Assembly: GCA_014650475.1 (NCBI GenBank) | Contig: BMVA01000001.1 | Coordinates: 248,001 to 312,000, forward strand | Direction of reading: 5' to 3' | Source of the DNA: Streptomyces albogriseolus | GTDB lineage: Bacteria > Actinomycetota > Actinomycetes > Streptomycetales > Streptomycetaceae | DNA length: 64,000 nucleotides | Shown here: piece after piece, positions 8,430 to 17,921 of the stretch | Numbering within the stretch: the first letter of the stretch is position 1 | Layout: each line of letters starts with the position of its first letter | The notes under the pieces: generated by a model | The model's input: the letters and a program-made list of their open reading frames with translations, nothing else | Told to the model about the DNA's origin: nothing | The model's database searches: none | Translations under genes and position numbers: made by a program

Positions 8430-10210
8430 CGGATCCCGTGGGTCTGGAGCCAGGTCTCCAGCAGGGCGATCTGCCAGAGGGAGTTGGCCCCGCGCCGGGT
8501 GCGGTGGGCGTCGGGCGCGGCCAGCAGCCGCTCGACGTACTCCTCACGGAAGACGCCGCGGGCCCGGGCCTCGGGCGCGGTCAGGGTGTCGCGGACCCGC
8601 TGGAGGACGGGTCCGGCCATGTGCCGGATCGCCGGGACCGGGAAGTAGCCCTTGGGCCGGTCGACGACCTCGCGGGGCAGCACCCGGCGGCCCGCGGCCT
8701 TCAGAACGCCTTTGCCGCCGTCGGCGAGCTTCAGCTCGGGCGGGCAGGCGGCGGCGAGTTCCATGAGCTCGTGGTCGAGGAAGGGCATCCGGGCCTCCAG
8801 GCCCCAGTCCATGGTCATGTTGTCGACCCGCTTGACCGGGTCGTCGACCATCATCACCAGCGTGTCCAGGCGCAGTTGCGCGTCGAGGGCGGTGTCGGCG
8901 CCGTCCTGCGCCATGTGCTCGTGGATGAACTCGGCCGAGGTGTCCCGGTCGGGCAGCATCTCGGGCCGCAGCACGTCCGCCATGTCGGCGTGGGAGCGGT
9001 CGGCGTAGGCGTCGACGTACGCCTCGGCGGCCCGCTCGCGGGGCGCGCCCGCCATCGCCGGGTACCAGTCGTAGCCGGCGAACACCTCGTCGGCGCCCTG
9101 CCCGCTCTGCACGACCTTGACCTCCTTGGCGACCTGCTCGGACAGCAGGTGGAAGGCGACCACGTCGTGGCTCATCATGGGTTCGCTCATGGCGCGGACG
9201 GCTCCGTCGAGGGCGCCGGCGACCCGGTCGGAGGGCACCATCAGCTGGTGGTGGCGGGTGTCGAAGTGCCGGGCCACCAGGTCGGAGTAGTGGAACTCGT
9301 CGCCGTCCTCGTCGCCCTCGGACTCGAAGCCGACGCTGAAGGTCGCCAGGTCCCGCTGCCCCTCGTCGGCGAGCAGGGCCACGATCAGGCTGGAGTCCAG
9401 GCCGCCGGAGAGCAGTACGCCCACCGGCACGTCGGCAATCATGCGGCGGCGCACGGCGGTGCGCAGCGCGTCGAGGATTGCGTCGGTCCAGTCGTCGGCG
9501 GTGAGGTCCGCGTACTCGGGGCGGCGGGTGTGGAGGGGGTGCCAGTAGCGGCGGTCGTGCTGGGTGCCGTCGGGCTCGACGACGCGCACGGTGGCCGGGG
9601 GCAGCTTGCGGACGCCGTTGAGGACCGTGCGGGGCGCGACGACCGTGGCGTGCCAGCTCAGGTACTGGTGCAGGGCGACCGGGTCGAGGGAGGTGTCGAC
9701 GCCGCCGGCCGCCAGCAGGGCGGGCAGCGAGGAGGCGAACCGCAGGCGCTCCGAGGTGGCCGACAGGTAGAGCGGCTTGATGCCGACCCGGTCACGGGCG
9801 AGGACGACGCGTCCGGTGTCCTGCTCGACGATCACGAAGGCGAACATGCCGCGGAACCGGTCCACGCAGTCGGCGCCCCACTGCTGGTACGCCTTGAGCA
9901 CCACCTCGGTGTCGGAGTGCGAGAAGAAGCGGTGCCCCAGAGCGTGCAGTTCGTCGCGCAGCTCACGGTAGTTGTAGACGCAGCCGTTGAAGACGCCGGT
10001 GAGGCGGGCGCCCGGGTCGGTCATGGGCTGGGCGCCGCACTCCGACAGGTCGATGATCTTCAGCCGGCGGTGTCCGAGGGCGACCGGGCCCTGGGACCAC
10101 AGGCCGCGTCCGTCCGGGCCGCGCGGTGCGAGCCGGTCGGTCATGCGCTCCACCGCCGCGATGTCGGGCCGTCCGCCGTCGAACCGTATCTCCCCGCTGA
10201 GGCCGCACAT
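8426..10210 (-). CDS. Asparagine-synthetase-like amidotransferase, N-acetylglutaminylglutamine amidotransferase type
   Basis: 594-aa two-domain enzyme. The N-terminal class II glutaminase begins MCGLSGE (Cys2 nucleophile after Met removal) with RGPDGRGLW and NGCVYNYRELR. The C-terminal ATP pyrophosphatase domain has the PP-loop VLLSGGLDSSL, the QGADEVFAGYDWY segment and WGLEARMPFLDHEL. The closest recognisable group is the amidotransferase that converts the C-terminal carboxylate of the osmolyte dipeptide N-acetylglutaminylglutamine into an amide. The start has GGGAGGAA upstream. A 26-codon reading frame (10210-10290) ends in TGATG across this ATG and might couple translation. The usual GNAT/ATP-grasp dipeptide synthetase is missing next door; a GCS2 ligase takes its place. 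A true asparagine synthetase B is the alternative. Confidence 0.88.
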   Translation of the reverse strand: MCGLSGEIRFDGGRPDIAAVERMTDRLAPRGPDGRGLWSQGPVALGHRRLKIIDLSECGAQPMTDPGARLTGVFNGCVYNYRELRDELHALGHRFFSHSDTEVVLKAYQQWGADCVDRFRGMFAFVIVEQDTGRVVLARDRVGIKPLYLSATSERLRFASSLPALLAAGGVDTSLDPVALHQYLSWHATVVAPRTVLNGVRKLPPATVRVVEPDGTQHDRRYWHPLHTRRPEYADLTADDWTDAILDALRTAVRRRMIADVPVGVLLSGGLDSSLIVALLADEGQRDLATFSVGFESEGDEDGDEFHYSDLVARHFDTRHHQLMVPSDRVAGALDGAVRAMSEPMMSHDVVAFHLLSEQVAKEVKVVQSGQGADEVFAGYDWYPAMAGAPRERAAEAYVDAYADRSHADMADVLRPEMLPDRDTSAEFIHEHMAQDGADTALDAQLRLDTLVMMVDDPVKRVDNMTMDWGLEARMPFLDHELMELAAACPPELKLADGGKGVLKAAGRRVLPREVVDRPKGYFPVPAIRHMAGPVLQRVRDTLTAPEARARGVFREEYVERLLAAPDAHRTRRGANSLWQIALLETWLQTHGIR

Positions 10211-10368
10211 CAGTGGTTCCTCCCTTCCCCCGGTTCCCGGTCCCTCGGGGCGGTGTCCTGCTGGGTGACGGCGTGGCTGGTCCTGGACATGGGGTAGTGA
10301 TCACTCTCCTGTGTCGGGGATCGGGTGGCGGGCCCGTCGCCGGACGCGGCGCGGGCCTGTGTGCGGGA

Positions 10369-11568
10369 TCAGCCCGGCGTGCCCGGGGTGACGACCGGGT
10401 GGAGCGGGGCGCGGGAGCGGCCGCCCGTGTGCGGGGCGGCGGCCTGGGGGCGCGGGCGGCGGGCGCCGGTGCGGGCCGGGAGGCGGCCGCCGCGCGTCTC
10501 GGTGACGAGCAGGCCGATGCCGGTCGGCAGGTCGGCCTCGCGGACCGTCCGGCGCAGCCGGTCGGCGGCGCTGCCGGCGGCGAGGGTCTCGTCGAGCAGG
10601 TCGCGCACGGTGGCGAAGTCGCCGGACGCCTCCAGGGCCGGGCGCAGCCGGTGCAGCATGCGGCGCAGCACCAGGTGGGCGGGGGCGGCGCGGCGGGTCC
10701 ACGGGTCGACCAGCGGGCCCTCCAGGCCCGAGCGCGCGGCGCGCCAGCCGGCGGCGCGCAGCCACTCGTGGTGGCCGTCGCAGCGCGGGTCGGCGCCGCG
10801 CTCCAGGCGGTGGCAGGCGTCGCGCACCAGCGCCCGGAACAGTCCGGCGATCAGCACGACCGTCTCGGCGCGCGGGCAGGCGTCGCCGATCCGCAGCTCC
10901 AGCGTGCGCTGGTGGGCGGAGGGGCGTACGTCCTGGTAGAGCATGCCGCTGTCGCTGATGACGCCGGAGCCGATCAGCTCCGCGACGGCGGCGTCGTACT
11001 CGGCGGCGTCCCGGTAGCAGCCGGCCGGGCCCGCGGTGGGCCAGCGCTGCCAGAGCATGGTGCGCCAGGAGGCGTAGCCGGTGTCGGAACCCAGCCAGTA
11101 CGGGGAGCTGGCGGACAGCGCGAGCAGCGGCGGCAGCCAGGGCGACACCAGGCACATGGCCCGGACCGCGGTGTCGCGGTCGGGCACGTCGGCGTGCACC
11201 TGGGCGCTGCAGATGAGCTGTTCGTCGGCGACCCGGCGGTACTCCTCGGCCATCCGCCGGAAGCGGGGGTCGGCGGTGACGTCGCGCGGGGTCACCCGGG
11301 CCAGCGGCACGGTGCCGGCGGCGACGACGGCCAAGCCCTCCGCGGCGGCCGCGGCGGCCAGACGGCTCCGGGTGCCGGACAGGTCGGCGTAGAGCCCGTC
11401 GAGGGTGTCGTGGACCTCACTGTTGCTCTCCACCGCGGACTGCTGCAGCTCGCTGCTGAAACCCTTGGTGCCGAGTCTTTCCAACAGCAGTCCGGCCCGT
11501 GGCACGAGTCGCCCGCTCTCCGCGTCCAGGACGTGGAATTCTTCCTCTGCTCCGATACGCACCGTCAC
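10369..11568 (-). CDS. GCS2-type carboxylate-amine ligase (glutamate-cysteine ligase family)
   Basis: 399-aa ATP-dependent ligase of the YbdK/GCS2 family. It shows the N-terminal GAEEEFHVLD motif (acidic metal-binding cluster), a central region with ICSAQVHADVPDRDTAV and the conserved LELRIGDACP strand. The family joins the gamma- or alpha-carboxylate of an amino acid to an amine; substrates are known only for a few members. GTG at 11568 follows AAGGGGAAA. It lies 158 bp upstream of the amidotransferase on the same strand, so it may make the peptide that is then amidated (inference). The last 40 or so residues are Arg/Pro/Gly-rich and probably disordered. Confidence 0.88.
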   Translation of the reverse strand: MTVRIGAEEEFHVLDAESGRLVPRAGLLLERLGTKGFSSELQQSAVESNSEVHDTLDGLYADLSGTRSRLAAAAAAEGLAVVAAGTVPLARVTPRDVTADPRFRRMAEEYRRVADEQLICSAQVHADVPDRDTAVRAMCLVSPWLPPLLALSASSPYWLGSDTGYASWRTMLWQRWPTAGPAGCYRDAAEYDAAVAELIGSGVISDSGMLYQDVRPSAHQRTLELRIGDACPRAETVVLIAGLFRALVRDACHRLERGADPRCDGHHEWLRAAGWRAARSGLEGPLVDPWTRRAAPAHLVLRRMLHRLRPALEASGDFATVRDLLDETLAAGSAADRLRRTVREADLPTGIGLLVTETRGGRLPARTGARRPRPQAAAPHTGGRSRAPLHPVVTPGTPG

Positions 11569-11740
11569 CGCCGGTTTCCCCTTGCCCTAGTCCTGTGCCG
11601 GCCCCGCGGCGGCTCAGGAGCCACCTGCGTCGCTTTCGGCACATCCCGGGTGCCCCGGATGGCGCAGGAGCAATCGAACAGCCCTCGTCAACGGGGCACG
11701 GAGCTGGACGGCGGGGGCGCGGCCCGGCAGGGGCGGGAGG

Positions 11741-12076
11741 TCAGTTCGTCTGCAGGCGGTGGCTGTCGCGCAGCTCGAAGACCTGGTCGAGGCCGGTGAG
11801 GTGGAGCAGCCGGCGCAGCGTCTCGGGCACGGCCACGAGGACCAGTCCGGCGCCCGCCGCGACCACGTGGTTGCGGACGGCGATCAGCGCGGTGATGCCG
11901 CTGGAGTCGCAGAAGCCCAGCTCGTCCAGGTCCACCACGAGCACCGACCCGGCGGGGAGAACCGCGCCGACGGCGGCCCCGCGCAAGTCGTGCGCGTTGC
12001 TGTGGTCGAGATCGCCGGCCACCTCCAGCAGGGGGCCGGCGGGTGTGCGGGACGAGACGATCGTCAGGGGTTTCAT
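11741..12076 (-). CDS. STAS-domain anti-anti-sigma factor
   Basis: 111-aa single STAS domain of the SpoIIAA/RsbV type. The phosphorylation segment reads GFCDSSGITAL, placing the phosphorylatable serine at residue 58, and VVDLDEL forms the preceding strand. In partner-switching, the phosphorylated protein is inactive and a PP2C phosphatase reactivates it to capture an RsbW kinase. The rsbP-like phosphatase gene lies 68 bp upstream on the same strand, so this is probably its substrate. The dedicated kinase is not adjacent; the RsbW-like gene at 5.8 kb is the nearest candidate. Confidence 0.93.
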   Translation of the reverse strand: MKPLTIVSSRTPAGPLLEVAGDLDHSNAHDLRGAAVGAVLPAGSVLVVDLDELGFCDSSGITALIAVRNHVVAAGAGLVLVAVPETLRRLLHLTGLDQVFELRDSHRLQTN

Positions 12077-12144
12077 GGGGGTCGCTCTGTTCGTTCCGTG
12101 AAACTGGTGCGTCGATGGGTGGCGGGGTCAGGGGGTGGCGGGGA

Positions 12145-13392
12145 TCAGGAGGCGGCGGGGACACCGATCGCCAGGAGCGCGGTGTCGTCGTCGAGGCCGT
12201 CGCCGAAGTAGCGCAGCAGACCGGTGACGGCGTCGACGAGCGCGCGGCTGCCCGCCGGGGCGCGTGCGGCGGCGAACGACAGCAGGGCGTCGTAGCCGTA
12301 GAGCTGCCGGTCGCGGCCGACCCGGGCCTCGGTGAGGCCGTCGGTGTAGAGGAGCAGGGTGTCGCCGGGCCGCAGGACGGTGCTCACCCCGACGAACTGC
12401 GCCGTGGGGAGGACGCCGACCAGCATGCCGCCGCGGGTGCTCAGGTACTCGGCCGTGCCGTCGGCACGCAGGACGAGCGCGGGGGGATGGCCGCCGGAGG
12501 CGAGCCGCACCCGCAGGGTGTCTCCCACCCGCTCGAACACACCGGCCACGGCGGTGCAGTAGCGGGGGTCGTCGCCGGTGTAGCGCTCCAGCAGAGCCCG
12601 GTTGAGGATGCGCAGGTCGTCCACCGGGTCCGCGTCCTGGATCATCGCGGCGCGCAGGGTGTAGCGGGTGATCGAGGTCAGGGCCGCGGCCTGGGGGCCC
12701 TTGCCGCAGACGTCGCCGAGGAAGAAGGCAGTCCGGGTGTCGTCCAGCGGGAACAGGTCGTAGAAGTCGCCGCCGAGTTCCATCGGTGACGCCGTGTGGT
12801 AGTAGCCGGCCGTCTCCACGCCGGGGAGGTCGGGCAGGGTGTCGGGCAGCAGGCTGCGCTGGAGCACGGCCAGGGCCTCGCGCAGCTGGACGCGGTCGGC
12901 CTCGGCCTGTTCACGGGCCTCGTCGGCGGCCCGGCGGGCGCGCAGCAGCTCCTGCTCGTAGGCGCGCCGGTCGGTGGCGTCGAAGACGGTGGTCCTGATC
13001 AGCAGCGGTTCGCCGTCGGCGCCGCGCTTGAGGGTGGAGGTGACCAGCACCGGCAGACGGGGGCCCGCGGCGGTGCGCATCTCGAGCGCGACGCCGCCGA
13101 GGTGTCCCTGCATGCGCAGCAGTGGGGCGAAGTGCGTCTCGTGGTAGAGCCGGCCGCCGACCGTGAGCAGGTCGCTGAACCGCTTGCGGCCGACGACGTC
13201 CTCACGGGACAGGCCGAGCCATCCGAGCAGGGTGGCGTTGATCTTGGCGATGGTGCCGTCCATCAGGGTGGACAGGTAGCCGCACGGCGCCGACTCGTAC
13301 AGGTCCTCCGCCGAGTCCTCCAGCAGGGAGCTGAACGCGGGGCGGATGTCGGGGGCCTCCGCGCCGGCGTCGTCCGCGCCGCCCGGGCTCAA
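12145..13392 (-). CDS. rsbP: PAS-PP2C phosphatase, RsbP-like
   Basis: 415-aa SpoIIE-type serine phosphatase. Domains in order: a PAS domain (about 28-140), a short coiled coil (about 140-178) and the PP2C catalytic domain (about 190-415) with metal-binding Asp in GGDFYD (Asp209) and FLGDVCGKG (Asp227) and the C-terminal DDDTALL. This is the architecture of Bacillus RsbP, which dephosphorylates RsbV under energy stress once its PAS domain is activated by RsbQ. The start is TTG 13392, which overlaps the rsbQ TGA by 4 nt and has AGGAG 4 nt upstream; no better start exists in frame before the PAS domain. The gene order rsbQ-rsbP-STAS supports a complete sensing arm. Confidence 0.92.
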   Translation of the reverse strand: MSPGGADDAGAEAPDIRPAFSSLLEDSAEDLYESAPCGYLSTLMDGTIAKINATLLGWLGLSREDVVGRKRFSDLLTVGGRLYHETHFAPLLRMQGHLGGVALEMRTAAGPRLPVLVTSTLKRGADGEPLLIRTTVFDATDRRAYEQELLRARRAADEAREQAEADRVQLREALAVLQRSLLPDTLPDLPGVETAGYYHTASPMELGGDFYDLFPLDDTRTAFFLGDVCGKGPQAAALTSITRYTLRAAMIQDADPVDDLRILNRALLERYTGDDPRYCTAVAGVFERVGDTLRVRLASGGHPPALVLRADGTAEYLSTRGGMLVGVLPTAQFVGVSTVLRPGDTLLLYTDGLTEARVGRDRQLYGYDALLSFAAARAPAGSRALVDAVTGLLRYFGDGLDDDTALLAIGVPAAS

Positions 13393-14195
13393 CGGACTCC
13401 TGAGGACAGGAACGCGCGGATCGCCGAGGCGGTGGCCTCGGGTGCGCTGAGCTGCGGGCAGTGGCCGACGGCGTCCAGGGTGACCAGCTCGCTTCCGGGC
13501 ACGGCGGCGTGGACGTACGCGCCGACCTCGCGGGGCGCGATGACGTCCTGCTCGCACTCCAGGATCAGGGTGGGGACGGTCACGGTCTCGAGGTCCTTGC
13601 GGCTGTCGGAGAGGAAGGTGGTGCGGGCGAAGACCCGGGCGATGTCCGGGTCGGTCGCGCAGAAGCTGTTGGTCAGTTCCTCGCCGAGCTCCGGACGGTC
13701 CGGGTTTCCCATGATGACCGGGGCCATGGCCGCCGACCAGCCGAGGTAGTTCGACTCCAGGGACTCCAGCAGTTCGTCGATGTCCTCGGCGGAGAAGCCT
13801 CCGCGGTATCCCTCCTCGTCGATGTAGCGGGGGGACGGGCACACCATCACCAGGGCGCCGATGCGCTCCGGGGCCGCGGCCGCGGCCAGCACGCCGGTCA
13901 TGGCGCTCACCGAGTGGCCGACGACGACCGCGTCGCGCAGGTCGAGCTCCTCGCAGACCTCCACCAGGTCGCGGGCGTAGCCGTCGAGGGAGGAGTAACG
14001 ATTCTCCTGCCAGGCGGACAGGTCGGAGCGGCCGGCCCCGACGTAGTCGAAGAGCACCACCGGGTGGTCCTCGGCGAGAAGCGGCTCGACCAGACGCCAC
14101 ATGTTCTGGTCGCAGCCGAAACCGTGCACGAGGACGACAGGACGCCCGGTGGTGGCTCCGGTCACACGGACGTTGTTCCTGCGGCGAACGCTCAT
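13389..14195 (-). CDS. rsbQ: Alpha/beta hydrolase, RsbQ-like
   Basis: 268-aa alpha/beta hydrolase with triad Ser95 (GHSVSAM), Asp217 (CEQDVIAP) and His245 (AVGHCPQLS). From memory, the segments [40 protein letters not shown] and FLSDSRKDL agree closely with Bacillus RsbQ, which hydrolyses or hands over a small hydrophobic ligand to the PAS domain of RsbP. The gene overlaps rsbP (TTGA) and the upstream oxidoreductase (ATGA), giving tight translational coupling. The related D14/KAI2 strigolactone and karrikin receptors share this fold. Cytoplasmic; no signal peptide. Confidence 0.92.
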   Translation of the reverse strand: MSVRRRNNVRVTGATTGRPVVLVHGFGCDQNMWRLVEPLLAEDHPVVLFDYVGAGRSDLSAWQENRYSSLDGYARDLVEVCEELDLRDAVVVGHSVSAMTGVLAAAAAPERIGALVMVCPSPRYIDEEGYRGGFSAEDIDELLESLESNYLGWSAAMAPVIMGNPDRPELGEELTNSFCATDPDIARVFARTTFLSDSRKDLETVTVPTLILECEQDVIAPREVGAYVHAAVPGSELVTLDAVGHCPQLSAPEATASAIRAFLSSGVR

Positions 14196-15115
14196 CCGCC
14201 CATGCTCGCACGCCGGGCGCGGTCACCGTCGCCGGGCTCGGGAGCCGCGTCGGTTCGGGCCTCCAGGGCGCGCAGCACGGCCACCATGTCCTCGCCGCCG
14301 TGCCCGCCCGCCACGGTCTCCTCGAAGAGGGCGTGGCACACGTCGAGCAGCGGGGAGGCCACCCCCGCCGCGCGGGCGGCCTCGGCGATCAGGCGGTTGT
14401 TCTTCAGCACGTCGGTGGCGGCGGCCTGGACCGCGAAGTCCCGGGCGAGCAGCTTGGGCGCCTTCATCCGGGACACGGAGCTGGCCAGGGGTCCCGCGTC
14501 CAGCACGTCGAGGAAGCGGGCGCGGTCCAGTCCGTGCCGGTCGGCGAAGTGGAACGCCTCGGTGAGCCCGGTCACCTGGGTGATCAGGAAGAGGTTGACG
14601 GCGAGCTTCATCAGCAGCGCGCCCGGCACAGGACCGCAGTCGAAGCTCTCCCGGCACATCGGGGCGAGCAGCGGGCGCAGGTCCGCGAGGACGGAGTCGT
14701 CGCCCGCCAGCATCGCGACGAGCCGGCCCTCCTCGGCGGGGACCCGGGAGCCGGAGACGGGGGCCTCGGCGTAGGCGCCTCCGGCGGCGCGTACGTCCTT
14801 CTCCAGCGCCGCGGAGTACTCGGCGGACGTGGTGCCCATGTGGACGACGGTGCGTCCGGCCACGCGGGCGGCGAAGCCGGGGGTGCCGCGGCCGAGCACC
14901 GCGTCGACCGCCGCCTCGTCGGTCAGCATCAGCAGCACGGTGTCCGCCCGCTCGAAGACCTCGGCCGGGCTCGCGGCCACCTCGGCGCCGGCGTCGCGCA
15001 GGGGCGCGCACCGCTCCGGGGTGCGGTTCCCCACGACGAGCGGGGTCCCGGCGCGCGCGAGGTTGAGCGCCATGGGCCGGCCCATGACCCCGAGTCCGAC
15101 GAAGCCCACGCGCAT
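14192..15115 (-). CDS. NAD(P)-dependent oxidoreductase, 3-hydroxyisobutyrate dehydrogenase family
   Basis: 307-aa beta-hydroxyacid dehydrogenase. The N-terminal Rossmann motif [16 protein letters not shown] binds the dinucleotide. The substrate signature APVSGS and the catalytic lysine region [12 protein letters not shown] sit in the usual places before the all-helical C-terminal half ending [14 protein letters not shown]. Possible substrates are 3-hydroxyisobutyrate, tartronate semialdehyde or imines; sequence does not decide. It is the first gene of the unit coupled to rsbQ and rsbP and is divergent from a TetR gene across two perfect or near-perfect operators, so induction by a TetR ligand is likely. 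ATG 15115 is used; longer frames would run through the operators. Confidence 0.92.
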   Translation of the reverse strand: MRVGFVGLGVMGRPMALNLARAGTPLVVGNRTPERCAPLRDAGAEVAASPAEVFERADTVLLMLTDEAAVDAVLGRGTPGFAARVAGRTVVHMGTTSAEYSAALEKDVRAAGGAYAEAPVSGSRVPAEEGRLVAMLAGDDSVLADLRPLLAPMCRESFDCGPVPGALLMKLAVNLFLITQVTGLTEAFHFADRHGLDRARFLDVLDAGPLASSVSRMKAPKLLARDFAVQAAATDVLKNNRLIAEAARAAGVASPLLDVCHALFEETVAGGHGGEDMVAVLRALEARTDAAPEPGDGDRARRASMGG

Positions 15116-15165
15116 GTCGCACCACCGTTCCCCGGGGCCGCCCCGTCCGGTGGACCGGCCCTCGA

Positions 15166-15210
15166 CTATGACCGTCGTCATAGTAGCGGTCGCTATGACG
15201 GCCGTCATAG
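15166..15210. promoter_or_regulatory. Tandem TetR-type operators in a divergent promoter
   Basis: Two 18-bp inverted repeats lie 27 bp apart centre to centre: CTATGACCGTCGTCATAG (15166-15183, 7-bp arms) and CTATGACGGCCGTCATAG (15193-15210, a perfect palindrome). They sit between the oxidoreductase and TetR start codons and are the probable binding sites of the TetR protein. Confidence 0.8.
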
Positions 15211-15251
15211 GGTAGGAGCCGCAGGACGGGGACGACGTGCGGGAGGCCGGG

Positions 15252-15896
15252 ATGGCAGGGGCCGGGCGGGGACCACGGGAGCGGATGGTCTTCAGCGCCG
15301 CCCAGCTGATCCGGCGCGAGGGGGTCGGCGCGACGGGCCTGCGCGAGGTGGCCGCCCACGCGCGGGCGCCGCGCGGCTCGCTCCAGCACTACTTCCCCGA
15401 CGGCAAGGAACAGCTCGTCAACGAGGCCGTCGGCTGGGCCGGCCGGTACGCCGGGAACCGGGTGGCGCGGTTCCTCGCCGCGCTGCCCGAGCCGACGCCG
15501 TCCGGTCTATTCGCCGAGATGGTCCGCCAGTGGACCGACGAGTACGAGACCGAGGGGTTCGACGGGGGCTGCCCGGTCGCGGCGGCCACGGTGGACCGCG
15601 CCCGTACGGCCGACTCCACGCGGCAGGCCGCGGAGGCCGCCTTCGCCCGGTGGACCGGCGCGGTGGCCGGCGCCCTGACGGACATGGGCGTGCCCGAGGA
15701 GCGCAGCCGTCCGCTCGCCACGCTGATGATCAGCTCCCTCGAAGGGGCGATCCTGATCGCCCGGGCCGAGCGCAGCGTCCGCGCCCTGACGACGGCGGCC
15801 CGCGAACTCGGCCCCCTGCTGGACGCGGCGGTGACCCGGCCCGCGACGGACGGCGGGCCGGGCGGAACCGCCGGGAACCGACACCGCATTGACTAG
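15252..15896 (+). CDS. TetR/AcrR-family regulator (LmrA/YxaF-like)
   Basis: 214-aa repressor. The N-terminal HTH covers about residues 8-55 ([20 protein letters not shown] with the YFPDGK turn). The C-terminal domain with [14 protein letters not shown] is typical of the LmrA/YxaF branch, whose ligands are often flavonoids or other small aromatic molecules. ATG 15252 has GGGAGG 5 nt upstream; a GTG at 15237 would add five residues with a poorer ribosome site. Two palindromes 42-86 bp upstream are the likely operators, implying control of itself and of the divergent oxidoreductase-rsbQ-rsbP unit. Confidence 0.92.
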   Translation: MAGAGRGPRERMVFSAAQLIRREGVGATGLREVAAHARAPRGSLQHYFPDGKEQLVNEAVGWAGRYAGNRVARFLAALPEPTPSGLFAEMVRQWTDEYETEGFDGGCPVAAATVDRARTADSTRQAAEAAFARWTGAVAGALTDMGVPEERSRPLATLMISSLEGAILIARAERSVRALTTAARELGPLLDAAVTRPATDGGPGGTAGNRHRID

Positions 15897-15949
15897 AGTG
15901 ATCGCGCCAGTATCCGGCGTTTCATGGACCAGTGAGGTAATCGCGAACC

Positions 15950-17857
15950 ATGTCGACCGAAACGTTTGAGTTCCAGGTTGAGGCTCGTCAGCTGCTCCAG
16001 CTGATGATCCACTCGGTCTACTCGAACAAGGACGTCTTCCTCCGTGAGCTCGTCTCCAACGCCTCGGACGCGCTCGACAAGCTGCGGCTGGCCAAGCTGC
16101 GCGACGACACGCTCGACGCCGACGTCTCCGACCTGCACATCGAGCTGGAGATCGACCGGGACGCCCGGACGCTCACCGTGCGGGACAACGGCATCGGCAT
16201 GTCGTACGACGAGGTCGGCAGGCTGATCGGCACCATCGCCAACTCCGGCACGGCGCAGTTCCTGAAGGAGCTGAAGGAGGCGCAGGACGCGGCCGGGGCG
16301 GAGGGGCTGATCGGGCAGTTCGGCGTCGGCTTCTACTCCGGGTTCATGGTCGCCGACGAGGTGACCCTGGTGACCCGCCGGGCCGGCGAGCGGCAGGGCA
16401 CCCGCTGGTCCTCGCGCGGCGAGGGCACGTACACGCTGGAGCGGGTCGACGACGCGCCGCAGGGCACCTCCGTCGTGCTGCACCTCAAGCCCGCCGACCC
16501 GGACAACCAGCTGCACGACTACACCTCGGTGTGGAAGATCAAGGAGATCGTCAAGCGTTACTCGGACTTCATCACCTGGCCGGTCCGGCTGGTCGGGGAG
16601 AAGGACGGGAAGGACGACGAGGGCGGGGCGGCCGGGCCCGAGACGCTGAACTCGATGAAGGCGCTGTGGGCGCGTCCGCGCGACGAGGTGTCCGAGGACG
16701 AGTACCACGAGCTGTACAAGCACATCGGCCACGACTGGCGGGAGCCGCTGGAGACGATCCAGCTGCACGCGGAGGGCACGTTCGAGTACCAGGCCCTGCT
16801 GTTCGTCCCGTCGCACGCCCCGCACGACCTGTTCCGGCAGAACATGCGGCACGGCCTCCAGCTGTACGTCAAGCGCGTGTTCATCATGGACGACTGCGAG
16901 GCGCTGCTGCCGGCGTACCTGCGGTTCGTCAAGGGCGTGGTCGACGCGCAGGACCTCTCGCTCAACGTGTCCCGCGAGATCCTCCAGCAGGACCGGCACA
17001 TCCGGATGATGCAGCGCCGGCTCACCAAGAAGGTGCTGTCCTCGGTGAAGAGCATGATGACCGGGGCCCCGGAGAAGTACGCGACGTTCTGGCGGGAGTT
17101 CGGCGCGGTGCTGAAGGAGGGCCTGGTCACCGACCCCGACAACCGGGACGCGCTGCTCGCGGTGGCGTCGTTCGCCTCCTCGCGCGAGGACGGCGAGGCG
17201 GTCACGCTCAAGCAGTACACGGAGCGGATGCCGGAGGGTCAGGACGACATCTACTACATCACCGGCGAGTCCCGCGAGGCGATCGACAACTCCCCGCACA
17301 TGGAGGCGTTCCGGGAGCGCGGCATCGAGGTGCTGCTGCTCACCGACCCGGTCGACGAGGTGTGGGTGGACGCCGTCGGCGAGTTCGAGGGCAAGCGGCT
17401 GCGGTCGGTCGCCAAGGGCGAGATCGACCTGGACGCCCGTGAGGACGACAAGAGCGAGGACGAGCAGAAGCAGCAGGCGGAGTCGTACGCGGGGCTGCTC
17501 GGCTGGATGCGGGAGCGGCTGGACGCCGACGTCAAGGAGGTCCGTCTGTCGACGCGGCTCACCCGGTCCCCGGCCTGTCTGGTCGCCGACGCGGACGACC
17601 TCACTCCGGCGCTGGAGAACATGTACCGCGCCATGGGCCAGGAGGTGCCGCACAGCAAGCGCATCCTGGAGCTCAACCCGGACCACGCCCTGGTGAAGGG
17701 GCTGAACGAGGCGTACTCCGAGCGGGAGGACCGCTCGGAGCTCACCGACACCGCCGAACTGCTGTACACCCTGGCCGTGGTGGCGGAGGGCGGCCGGCCC
17801 AAGGACCCGGCGCGGTTCGTGGGGCTGATGGCGGACCGGCTGGAGCGCACGCTGTGA
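15950..17857 (+). CDS. htpG: Molecular chaperone HtpG (Hsp90)
   Basis: 635-aa Hsp90 homologue, an ATP-dependent cytoplasmic chaperone. The N-terminal GHKL ATPase shows [21 protein letters not shown] and the lid/G-box [12 protein letters not shown]. The middle domain has the catalytic-loop arginine in [10 protein letters not shown], and the C-terminal dimerisation domain ends with [11 protein letters not shown]. Full length and intact. The upstream sequence contains TTGACT overlapping the TetR stop and TATCCG 16 bp on, a weak promoter guess; no HAIR or CIRCE element is visible. Many streptomycetes carry htpG, whose clients are largely unknown. Confidence 0.97.
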
Positions 17858-17921
17858 GGTGACGCGGCCCGCCCGCGGGGCGCCGCCCGGCCGCGAGGGC
17901 GCCGCCCGCCGTCCCCGCCCG

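Noticed and set aside
8426-10210. Lasso-peptide cyclase
   Set aside because: The protein keeps the N-terminal glutaminase Cys and lacks a neighbouring B-protein or precursor of lasso type.
14192-15208. Longer oxidoreductase start at 15208
   Set aside because: It would run through both TetR operators and adds residues without fold support; the Rossmann motif begins at ATG 15115.
15893-17686. Long open frame antisense to htpG
   Set aside because: It is the mirror of a strongly biased high-GC gene; its translation is Val/Leu/Gly/Arg-rich without any recognised motif.
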